Shown here in pieces: positions 9,498 through 17,404 of a stretch of DNA of 64,000 bases; position 1 is the stretch's first letter; the number at the start of each line of letters is the position of its first letter. The translations under genes and the position numbers were made by a program. Origin of the DNA: Coemansia sp. RSA 1200 (taxonomy: Eukaryota > Kickxellomycota > Kickxellomycetes > Kickxellales > Kickxellaceae); contig JANBTT010000048.1 in assembly GCA_027578915.1 (NCBI GenBank), positions 1 through 64,000 on the forward strand, in the 5' to 3' direction. The notes below the pieces were generated by a model. That model worked only from the letters and a program-made list of their open reading frames with translations. It was not told the origin of the DNA and made no database searches.

Positions 9498-10298
9498 ATG
9501 GGTCTGGCTTTGGTGTTCAGAGCGTTTACAGCGCTCTGCTTTTTTCTTCAATTGGCACTGTTTATCCAGTGCGTGATCGTTGCATCTGTTGTTGGGATGG
9601 TTGCAAGCCCATTTACACGTGCAGTGCGTCGGACGCCTGCAACCAACTGGGCAGGGGCGCTCGCCATGCGTGTTTTAGCTGAGCATATATTAGGAATCAC
9701 CGTCGAGGTCATTGGTGCCGAAAACCTTGCTCACACGCGCGACCGGCCTTGCGTGATAGTTGCCAACCACCAGAACCTTCTGGACGTTGTTTGGCTCTCG
9801 TGGGTCATTCCGCGTAGAGCTGTGCTTGTTGCAAATACGTATATCTCGCGTGTCCCCATTCTAGGATGGTTCATGCGCTTGGGTGGCAATCTGTTTGTTA
9901 GGCAGGGCGACAACCAGAGCGTAAGGGCCCTGTTTGAGGGTTCGCTCCATTATCTAGAAAAGGAGCGCACCAGCGTTGTGATGTTTCCCGAAGGCAGGCG
10001 CAACCCCAGCGAAAGCGGAACGTTACTCGAGTTCAAAAAGGGCGCATTTTATCTGGCATACTGCACCCGCGTGCCTATCATCCCCGTTGCCGTGCAATGC
10101 ACTTATCCGCTCTATAGCTGGAATGTCCATCGGTTCCGGCGAAACTGCATCATCCGTATTCGCGTGCTTGTTCCGATATCTACCCAGAATCTGGCTGAAG
10201 AGGATATTCCGACACTTGTTTCCAATACCCGCAAAGACATCCAAAAGGCATGCATATCCTTGACGTCACTAGCAATGCAGATGGACACTGCTACCTAA
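9498..10298 (+). CDS. 1-acyl-sn-glycerol-3-phosphate acyltransferase (copy 2)
   Basis: A 266-aa paralogue of the preceding gene with the same order of parts: an N-terminal hydrophobic segment, motif I NHQNLLD (about 88), the AN..ISRVPILGWFMRLGG region, and motif III FPEGRRNPSESG (about 162), in which Thr of the usual FPEGTR is Arg. VPIIPVAV follows. The two proteins are clearly homologous but diverged, so the tandem duplication is not recent. The substrate may be lysophosphatidate or another lysolipid. Confidence 0.88.
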   Translation: MGLALVFRAFTALCFFLQLALFIQCVIVASVVGMVASPFTRAVRRTPATNWAGALAMRVLAEHILGITVEVIGAENLAHTRDRPCVIVANHQNLLDVVWLSWVIPRRAVLVANTYISRVPILGWFMRLGGNLFVRQGDNQSVRALFEGSLHYLEKERTSVVMFPEGRRNPSESGTLLEFKKGAFYLAYCTRVPIIPVAVQCTYPLYSWNVHRFRRNCIIRIRVLVPISTQNLAEEDIPTLVSNTRKDIQKACISLTSLAMQMDTAT

Positions 10299-10429
10299 CC
10301 GTCTGTTCCTTGCTCTACAACTAATGCAACTTATCCTCGTGCTTCTTCTCTGAGCAACACATGTTATCCATCGATGCTTCAGGCCGATAAGAACGTTTTC
10401 GTGCATACAATATATTCAAAAGCCTAGCG

Positions 10430-10960
10430 CTAGAAATCTGATGCCTCTACAACCAGCTTTGCTATAGCCTCCAGACCTATGCGGTCAAAATCGTCAAATG
10501 CATCCTCCTTTGATGCGTCAATGTCAAAGACGCCGTGTATCTTTCCATCGTCGGCCACCAGTGGAACAACAATCTCCGACTTTGAAGCCGAGTCGCACGC
10601 AATGTGGCCTGGGAATCCATGGACATCCTTGACCACAACCGACTCTGCCCTGCTTGCTGCGCTGCCGCAGACGCCCTTGTCGAATGCGATCTCTGTGCAA
10701 GCTGGTTTGCCTTGGAACGGTCCAAGAATCAGGCTGTTTGGTTTCTGCGCGTTAACCAAGTAGAACCCAACCCAGTTGACTGGCTTTTCCTTGCACACGG
10801 GCGTCTCCAACATTCTGTGGTATACCAGCGATGAGACGTTTGCTGTGTTTGTTATCGCATTGCGCTGGCCTTGAAGCAAAGTAGCGCACTCTCCGGCAAG
10901 CTCCATGTAGAACTGTGCTTTGGGGTTGAGTGTGTTGTTGAATCCTGGAACAAAAGACAT
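10430..10960 (-). CDS. Free methionine-(R)-sulfoxide reductase (GAF domain)
   Basis: A 176-aa single-GAF protein of the fRMsr family (yeast YKL069W type). It reduces free methionine-R-sulfoxide using Cys chemistry and protects against oxidative damage. NWVGFYL, LILGPFQGKPAC, KGVCGSAA and FPGHIACD are the family signatures. Cys88, Cys98 and Cys122 correspond to the conserved redox cysteines. SEIVVPL and GVFDID complete the GAF fold. The start at MSFVPGFN (10960) is the first Met that fits the family; upstream codons in frame are hydrophobic and probably 5' UTR. It is divergent from BUB3. Confidence 0.9.
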   Translation of the reverse strand: MSFVPGFNNTLNPKAQFYMELAGECATLLQGQRNAITNTANVSSLVYHRMLETPVCKEKPVNWVGFYLVNAQKPNSLILGPFQGKPACTEIAFDKGVCGSAASRAESVVVKDVHGFPGHIACDSASKSEIVVPLVADDGKIHGVFDIDASKEDAFDDFDRIGLEAIAKLVVEASDF

Positions 10961-11237
10961 TTGTTGTTCTCGTAAACAGAAGCTAAATGAGTGTAAATGC
11001 TGGTTATTAAAATAATAAAAAAAGCAACTGGAATCTGTAAAAGGTTGATAAACAAGTTGTGAGAAAAGAAGACTTTTCAGCAAAGCTGAGGAGCATTTTC
11101 CGGACAGGGGGCGTCTTAAAGCGGTGGAAAGGGGTTCTTTTCCCGGGTGATTTCTTTTTCCTCTTTCTTTTTCATTTCCTTTCAGCTGGTTTATTTACTT
11201 TTTTCTCTTTTCTTCAGTTACCCAATAATTGTTGCAA

Positions 11238-12230
11238 ATGAGCAGCACTCGCAAGCAATACGAGCTTCTGCAGCCGCCAAGCGATGGAATTTCGCGAGTA
11301 AAATTCCATAAAAGCGAGGATACCAAGCTCCTTGTGAGCTCGTGGGACCAGACCGTGCGTCTTTACGACGTGCAGGAAAACAGGATGGTAGCTAGTCATC
11401 ATGAGCACAAGGCTGCCGTTCTAGACATTGCGTTTGGCAACAACTGTGCCTTCTCTGGAGGGCTGGATAGGAGACTGATTCTATGGGATGCCGGTTGTAC
11501 ACATGCCCAAGAAATTGGCAGACACGAAGGCGAGATTAGCGCACTGGAGTTTGAGCATGCTTTGGGTCTTTTGGTGTCTGGCAGCTGGGATCGTACTCTT
11601 TGCGTCTGGGATCACCAAGCTACACGAGATGCTGCATTGGTTAGGCGGATAGATGTGGACGAGAGGGTATACTCGATCTCCGTTGAGAACAACATTCTAG
11701 CAGTCGCGCTAGCCGGAAGGAAGATACTGATCTATGACATGCGAAGGCTTGACTCGCCAGTTGAAAGTCGGGAGAGCTCGCTAAAATACCCTACTAGATG
11801 CATCAGGCTTATGCCGGACTGCCAGGGGTTTGTGTGCAGCTCTGTTGAAGGCCGTGTTGCGGTTGAATATCTTGACGGCGTCAAGAAGAGTAACTATGCA
11901 TTCAAATGTCATCGCCAGCCGACCGACAACAATGTCGATCTAGTCTATCCTGTCAATGCTATTGCGTTCCACCCGGTGCACCACACATTTGTTACCGGCG
12001 GCTCAGATGGCGCTGTGTCACTGTGGGATCCAGAGAACAAGAAGCGGCTTAAGCAGTACCAGGGATATCCGACCTCTGTTTCTTCACTCGACTTCAACGC
12101 CTCTGGGAGCGTTCTGGCTGTTTCCTCCTCGTACACGTATGAAGAGGGCGAGAAAGATCACCCGCCTGACTCTATATGGATCCGGCCAATTGCGGAAAAT
12201 GAGACGAAGCCAAAACAAAAAAAGCCCTAG
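11238..12230 (+). CDS. BUB3: Spindle-checkpoint WD40 protein Bub3
   Basis: A 330-aa seven-bladed WD40 propeller matching Bub3, which binds GLEBS motifs in Bub1/Mad3 and phospho-MELT repeats of the kinetochore protein Spc105/Knl1. Signature parts are SRVKFHKSEDTKLLVSSWD, VRLYDV, AFSGGLDRRLILWD, SGSWDRTLCVWD, the VAVEYLDG strand, YAFKCHR and VNAIAFHPVHHTFVTGGSDG. Length is typical (about 330-340 aa). The ATG at 11238 follows a pyrimidine-rich tract ending in CAG (about 11218), suggesting a 5' UTR intron. It is convergent with the BAHD gene 56 bp away. Confidence 0.92.
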   Translation: MSSTRKQYELLQPPSDGISRVKFHKSEDTKLLVSSWDQTVRLYDVQENRMVASHHEHKAAVLDIAFGNNCAFSGGLDRRLILWDAGCTHAQEIGRHEGEISALEFEHALGLLVSGSWDRTLCVWDHQATRDAALVRRIDVDERVYSISVENNILAVALAGRKILIYDMRRLDSPVESRESSLKYPTRCIRLMPDCQGFVCSSVEGRVAVEYLDGVKKSNYAFKCHRQPTDNNVDLVYPVNAIAFHPVHHTFVTGGSDGAVSLWDPENKKRLKQYQGYPTSVSSLDFNASGSVLAVSSSYTYEEGEKDHPPDSIWIRPIAENETKPKQKKP

Positions 12231-12285
12231 CTACTCTACATGTGCTTACTCGCTGTTTACTTTTCTTTGCAAATAAAACTGTGCT

Positions 12286-13755
12286 TTAATATAAGAGTTG
12301 TGTATATCTCGTGAAAAACTCACTTTTAAGCATATTACGCAGGATCTTGTCTCTGAGGCTCGCATATACAAAAACCCCTCCAGAACTCTGCTGGTTTGCG
12401 AAAAATGCCACAAAGTTTGGCATGTTCCACGGCAACGCACTGACCCAGGACGGGCTACCCCATCCAAAATCGACATCCCCGATTCTATACTCTCTTTCAT
12501 CGATAAATGTTAGAAGCGGCCGTCCCATGGCAATATCTGTTGCAAGTTTGGCATATACAGTAGTATTCGCCTCAAGCATGTCATATAGCTCGCCCAGGAG
12601 TGAAGGATCCACATCTCTGGTCTTTGTGTATATATTGTACACTGCATCCGCAAATACTGATGCGGCATTGTTGCCATGAGAATAGTCGAGTAAACCAAAT
12701 GCCAATTGCATAAACATGGGATTCCCTACATACTGGCAGTTGTTCATCTTCACTAGCCTGTGTGCATGGATGCAGTTCACGAGCATGAATGTATCTGTTG
12801 TGCTCGAAAATATGGAACCTAGAGCTGAAATTGATTTTTGGAGGAGTATATTTCTGTGCTTTCTTTGGTCAATGTGTACTTGGATAATAGATGTGCAGAA
12901 CAGCGATGTTAGCACTGCACAGCTTGACAGGCTGCTAGAATCGAGATCAACATTGGACTCATGTTTAGAGCGATACAGACTATAAAGCTCTTCCAGCGCA
13001 GCATTTGACACATGGAAATAGTGTGCGTTTGCACGAATAACTCTTGATGCTGTTGAGGCAAGTCTTGTCTGCAGTTTGTATGGGAGTTTTGCGAAAAGGC
13101 TTGAGATGCAAGTTTTGTTAGTGAGGAATTTCTGTGTTTCACTATCCAGCGGCCTCCTCTGCCCGCGTAGATTGCGTCTAAACAGCAACCGATCAAATGT
13201 GAATGGTCTTGTTGGCGCTGTACCGGATACATTTCTTGCTTGCTGGCTGTCACACTCTCTGCACAGCAAAGCCCAATGGCATAGAAACTCATAGTACCCA
13301 AACCCATCAAGTACATAATGCGGAATGTTACAGAACAGGATCAGCCCGCTGTTGTCCTTCAGTCGCACAACATGTACATTCAGTAGCTTGATTGTTCCTT
13401 CTTTTCCAGGAGCCGTCACAAACCCAGTGCTAGCCACATTCCGAGGCCATTTCTTCCAGTTGAACACAGCCTCACTGCATGAGTTGAAATGCACGCTGCT
13501 CGATGTCTCGATAAAACCAGGTGGATTGGGATTATTTTCGTCAACAATGATGGCCATACCCGACCCATCGGCTGCCTTTCGAATGTGTCCAGTAAGAACT
13601 GGAAAGCTTTCTAATGCGTAGTACAATGCATCTTTTAATTTAGCTGCTGGCATGAAATTCCCGGCTTGGGCTTTGTTTTCAAAAAAGTGAACCAGAGGAT
13701 GGTTTGAAAGCGAAAATAGGGCATCCACTGCCGAGAGACGAAAGACAGCTGTCAT
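12286..13755 (-). CDS. BAHD-superfamily acyltransferase-like protein
   Basis: A 489-aa protein with the two hallmarks of BAHD acyl-CoA-dependent transferases: HxxxD (HYVLD, about residue 145) and DFGWG (about 426). The N-terminal LSAVDALFSL and LKDALYYALESFPVLTGHI fit the family fold. The substrate cannot be told from sequence. The first ATG in frame is 13755, but the frame stays open to 13818 and reads YNWLLSWFLPKNHYSG, a plausible amphipathic N-terminus. An upstream exon is therefore possible, although no clean splice acceptor was found. Confidence 0.75.
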   Translation of the reverse strand: MTAVFRLSAVDALFSLSNHPLVHFFENKAQAGNFMPAAKLKDALYYALESFPVLTGHIRKAADGSGMAIIVDENNPNPPGFIETSSSVHFNSCSEAVFNWKKWPRNVASTGFVTAPGKEGTIKLLNVHVVRLKDNSGLILFCNIPHYVLDGFGYYEFLCHWALLCRECDSQQARNVSGTAPTRPFTFDRLLFRRNLRGQRRPLDSETQKFLTNKTCISSLFAKLPYKLQTRLASTASRVIRANAHYFHVSNAALEELYSLYRSKHESNVDLDSSSLSSCAVLTSLFCTSIIQVHIDQRKHRNILLQKSISALGSIFSSTTDTFMLVNCIHAHRLVKMNNCQYVGNPMFMQLAFGLLDYSHGNNAASVFADAVYNIYTKTRDVDPSLLGELYDMLEANTTVYAKLATDIAMGRPLLTFIDEREYRIGDVDFGWGSPSWVSALPWNMPNFVAFFANQQSSGGVFVYASLRDKILRNMLKSEFFTRYTQLLY

Positions 13756-14310
13756 CTTTGGAGGGTTTCCACTATAATGATTTTTGGGCAAAAACCAGCT
13801 CAAAAGCCAATTGTACACAGATAGAAATAAGAAATAGATGCTTATCTGCTGGTTGACGGTGGCATTAAAACGGAGAAGCTAAGGCACGTTTATATGCTAT
13901 GTAATAAAAGATGGTAATAAAAGCTAGTAAGAATAAAACATTTGCAGCATTGGCAACCACCAATTATACCACATTACTACCATTGTACTTAACAAGACTA
14001 ATAAGAGCTGGGTCAGTCGTTCTTAGGACGTGCAAATACCAAACTAGCTAATACAGACGCATACATGCTTTACAAACATTGATAGGTTCAAAGCGCAACC
14101 CTAATCAAACAGAAAACGAAAACAAAACGCGGTCCAGTCGCACATGGGCCGTGCATATCCTTTGTAGGTTGTTTCAAACCACTTGAATGCTGATGTTCCT
14201 TTTCTCCACAAGAAAGAGTGGAGAAAACGCCGCCAGATCTCGTTTCAGGCTCATGTCTTTCCTTTTTTCTTTCAACTCTTATTACTATTTATTCTTTTAT
14301 TACTAACAGT
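13756..14310. other. Intergenic region upstream of the small secreted protein
   Basis: AT-rich divergent promoter region. TACTAACAG at 14301-14309 is an excellent branch-point/acceptor sequence one base before the downstream ATG, which implies a 5' UTR intron. Nothing else was recognised. Confidence 0.5.
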
Positions 14311-14787
14311 ATGCGGTTTCCAGGTTTTCTTGCCAGCGCAATTGCCCTTTTTGCTGCTCTCGGCCATTCACTGCCTGTGGCCAACACTAATGAGGAAAGC
14401 AGTGCTGTTTATTCGGCTGACGAAATTCTCAAGCTAGACACCAGCAGCGGCTGTTTGCCTTCGGCTGTAAAGGACATTAGCGCACAAGACAGAGAGGTTA
14501 TTTACTCTGTGGCCCGCGAGCTTAAGAACTCGCTTTTCCGCGACTTTCACCAGTTTGGACCTGTCGCACTGGCGCTCAGCAAACCCGACATCCAAGAAAA
14601 GATCATGGGCAGCGATTACCTCGCCACCATAGAAGGGCTGCGCAAGCTCAAGAAGTATATCGACAGCGATGTCCCAAGCATCGCAAAGGCGGCCTCCAAC
14701 AACAAGAGCGAATGCGATGCCCCGACTGTCAACAACCTGCAAGTGGTCTATACAAACTTGGACACGCTTCTGCAACAGTTCAACTAA
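14311..14787 (+). CDS. Small secreted protein, function unknown
   Basis: A 158-aa protein starting with a clear signal peptide (MRFPGFLASAIALFAALGHS, cleavage likely near residue 20-25). The mature part is helical and contains two cysteines (SGCLPS and SECDAP) that may form a disulfide. No known domain was recognised. The ATG directly follows a TACTAACAG acceptor, supporting this start over the open frame that extends above it. Confidence 0.7.
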   Translation: MRFPGFLASAIALFAALGHSLPVANTNEESSAVYSADEILKLDTSSGCLPSAVKDISAQDREVIYSVARELKNSLFRDFHQFGPVALALSKPDIQEKIMGSDYLATIEGLRKLKKYIDSDVPSIAKAASNNKSECDAPTVNNLQVVYTNLDTLLQQFN

Positions 14788-14968
14788 AGAGCCATTTAAT
14801 AGCAGAACTAGTTGTTTCGGGCGATGCAGTTATAGCGGAAACAGCAGTGCCGTTTGTGCAGCGCATAGTATAGAGCCTTTTTCTTTCTCTCTGCCTTTGT
14901 CTACTATTGTCTTGCAATTGAGAAGCCAATGTATTACACCAACAAAAGAAATCCAAGGAAAAAGATCT

Positions 14969-14989
14969 AGAGCTTAGAGCTTAGAGCTT
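14969..14989. repeat. Three tandem copies of AGAGCTT across the eEF1B stop codon
   Basis: AGAGCTT is repeated three times in a row over the end of the eEF1B-alpha gene. The TAA stop lies inside the repeat, so unit number affects only the 3' UTR. Confidence 0.8.
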
Positions 14990-16017
14990 CATGAAAGCAG
15001 CAATATCGACGGACTGGACATAGTCCTCAAGCTCCATGATCTTCTCCGACAGGTCGTCAGTCGAAACCTTTGCATCCTCAACAGTGGCGTTGATCTGAAG
15101 TTTCTTGATGCCAAAGGCAATCGGGACCTGGAGACCCTTCTGGGCCCAGGTGAGGCCATCGAGGCTAATTGCCTTGACAAGCTCTTCCAGCTCATCAAGA
15201 TCCGTCTCGGCCTCCCAGGGCTTGATCTCGAAGGTGACCATCGACTTGGCGGCAGGACCAGGGCCTTTGGCCTCCTTTTTGGCCCTGTACTCGGCTAGGC
15301 GCTGGGCCTTTTGCTTCTCGAGCTCCTCGTCCTCCTCCTCATCGGAGCCAAAGAGATCAATGTCGTCGTCATCCTCCTCCTCTTTGGAAGCGGGTGCTTC
15401 GGCGGGCTTGGCAGAGATGCTGTCAACGTTGCTGGCAATATTCTTGTACCAGCGGGCAAAGTGTGGGAGAGCCTTGGCATTGGGTGCATCAGACAACGCC
15501 TTGAAGAGCTCGACATCGGCGGTGGTGGCCTCAGCACTACGCGTACACACGGTCAAAAGACAAAGCATTAAAATGCAAGCATAATGGAAGCTTTAGTATC
15601 AATAATCTCACATCTGGCAGAAGCATTCATCCGCCTGCAAACCAATACACAGCCTGAGCTTCTCCGTCGAGTCAGTGGTAATTAGAAAGTAGCTCTCTGC
15701 ATCCAACGGGGTCTTAAGCCGCTTCAGAAACACGGACCAATTATTAAGATCATCATCCTCAGACGGAAAGCGGCAAGAAAAAGGCTGCAACAGCGCTCTT
15801 TCCACAAACATGCGTCACTAGCCAAAGCCCCTGAAAAAAGTAGGCTTCTCATACCAAGTACTGTGCCTCCCTCTTCCACTCCTTGGCTGGCTTGACAAAT
15901 AGCCAAGACAGAATGAACGTTACAATATTAAACAACTTACCCAGCGACAAAGGAGTTATCCTCAAAGAAGCCGTTCAGCACGGTGTTGAGGGTGGATGCG
16001 GAAACAGAGACAGACAT
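14981..16017 (-). CDS. EFB1: Translation elongation factor 1-beta (eEF1B-alpha), snoRNA host gene
   Basis: Guanine-nucleotide exchange factor for eEF1A. Exon 2 (14981-15536) carries the acidic linker DDDDIDLFGSDEEEDEE, the KSMVTFEIKPWE stretch and the C-terminal EF1 exchange domain ending AAFMKL. Exon 1 (15941-16017, MSVSVSASTLNTVLNGFFED) joins in phase through GG|T to give VAGAEATTADVELFK, the usual N-terminal GST-like helix. The 404-nt intron (15537-15940, GTAAGT...GTAG) holds a U18 C/D snoRNA on the same strand. Total 210 aa, close to yeast Efb1 (206 aa). Confidence 0.93.
15664..15766 (-). ncRNA. SNR18: C/D box snoRNA U18 (snR18), intronic in eEF1B-alpha
   Basis: Read on the minus strand, a 103-nt unit begins CCGTCTGAGG, then box C ATGATGA, and ends with box D CTGA then CTCGACGG. 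The ends pair as a terminal stem (CCGTC with GACGG, GAG with CTC). An internal D' CTGA is preceded by the guide TTGGTCCGTGTTT. This is complementary to the conserved large-subunit rRNA sequence AAACACGGACCAA. The fifth base above D' pairs with the A that corresponds to yeast 25S A649, the known U18 target. Yeast SNR18 also lies in the EFB1 intron, so the host gene is conserved. Boxes and pairing are seen; the rRNA numbering is from memory of yeast. Confidence 0.9.
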
Positions 16018-16337
16018 CTTGCAAATTGGTACAGCACAGATACTATTTTTATGAAGAACAAGAGAAAACAGAAAAAGAAGTTTGCAGAAAAGAAAAGCTG
16101 GAGGCCCTGTCATCCTTCCCCCATGTTCTTTGTGGGTTTGCAACAAATGGCAACAGTGCACGGCACAACAGATATGCTGTTTGCTCACTCCTTGTTGGTG
16201 CATGGAAAAATTTTTCTTTCTTTTTCCTGAACACCAAAACAAAACACTCTCAATCAGACATGCTTTTGATTCCGGCTCGTCCACAATCGCCCCCAACAGC
16301 TCGGAAGCGGTATGAGCGGTTCGGGAACGACCACGCT

Positions 16338-16400
16338 TTTTTATCATCTCAAACATTTATGTGCCCTCACAAAATACCGTTCGAATAATATTGGAACGCA
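16338..16400 (-). pseudogene. Duplicated 3' tail of PIK1 (last ~12 codons plus 3' flank)
   Basis: About 60 bp nearly identical to 17378-17440. It covers the last dozen codons and stop of PIK1 plus the first bases of its 3' flank. Only a few substitutions separate the copies (for example TCGAATAATATTGG against TCGAGTAGTATTGG). The copy runs directly into the left diverged repeat. It is too short to encode anything. Confidence 0.85.
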
Positions 16401-16775
16401 TGCTATTTAGGTGGAAACGTTACTGGTGCCGAAGAAAAACATTTTGCCACCATTTTTATCATTTTTATTGGCATATAAATTATGATAATTATAATCACAC
16501 GATGTTAAGTCAGCTAAACCATGTTCCACAATACACAAGTACAGCACCAAGTAAGATGGTTTAATGGTGGTTAATGTAGATAGAACAGCGCCGGAATAAA
16601 AGTTAGAGTAAACTAGAGTGAAGATACATTTATTTACTATTTAATAAAAGACAGTATGATTATATACTGAGTATATTCACCTGTGTGAACACAGTAAATG
16701 GTTCAAGTAAACCAGAATGAAATTTGGTTAAAGAGTTTTGGGGGTTTGCACCTATCAACCTCATAAATATGTTGC
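16398..16775. repeat. Diverged direct repeat, left copy
   Basis: Begins CATGCTATTTAGGTGG, continues with GCCGAAGAAAAACATTTTGC, and ends near a block reading TATACTGAGTATATTCACC, CACAGTAAATGG and a GGGGGTTT run. The same blocks occur in the same order and orientation at 21761-22210 on the other side of PIK1. The ends of the full element were not determined and no open frame is evident. Confidence 0.7.
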
Positions 16776-16910
16776 TCGGAGCAATGAGTGAGGACCTGAA
16801 ATCAGCGTTTGCCACTTATCAGCTCTCAAAATGATATGTGACTCGGAACAATGAGTAATGACCTAAGATCGGTGTCTAACACTTATCATCCCTCAAAAGT
16901 GATATTTAGG
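16749..16910. repeat. Degenerate ~65-nt tandem repeat, about 2.4 units
   Basis: Units start at about 16749, 16813 and 16880 with CACYTATCA. Each carries CTCRRAAYAATGAGT and a GACCT box. Units are about 64 and 67 nt, followed by a partial third. Confidence 0.7.
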
Positions 16911-17404
16911 ATGTTATAAGCTTATTCATGACAATGAGCGCTTAAGTATAAACGCAACGGCTTGTCCTGAATAGCAGTTTTCATCGCGATCTTGCTGCTG
17001 TGCTTAACTTCAGGTCTATTCTATTCAGTCTGCGTGAGAATGGCACAATTCCCCATCGTTTTAGGCGTCCTGGCCAACAGACAAGTGATCAGAGCTCCGT
17101 TTCAGCTTCAAACCAGCCGTCAACATCTAAACGCCAGCGAAATGGATGACTATTTGCTGCATATTGGATCGTCATTGTTTTCAGCAACATTTCCTGGTCG
17201 TTTTTCCAAATAATTTCAGCTGCAGTTATCGCTGCAGCAAGATGTTACCCAATAGTCTTTCCCACCAGTTTCAAGATGGTTTAGATTAGGGTACAAAATG
17301 CTTGTGTTATTTTAACACCAAAGGTAGGTTTTCATATGGAATTGATACATGCGATGTTGTATGTCTTTATTGCACTGTTTTTCATCTCAAACATTTATGT
17401 GCCC

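Larger units (their letters stand above)
16018..17404. other. Repeat-bearing intergenic region left of PIK1
   Basis: About 1.4 kb without a recognisable gene. It holds a copy of the PIK1 3' end (16338-16400), the left member of a diverged direct-repeat pair (16398-16775) and a degenerate tandem repeat (16749-16910). A 57-codon stretch from the ATG at 17040 (MAQFPIVLGVLANRQ) resembles nothing known. Confidence 0.55.

Noticed and set aside
15608..15811. 67-codon open frame inside the eEF1B intron (contains WSVFLKRLKTPLDAESYF)
   Set aside because: It looked protein-like at first, but it overlaps the U18 snoRNA almost completely and the exons on both sides join in perfect phase without it. Its sequence is explained by the snoRNA.
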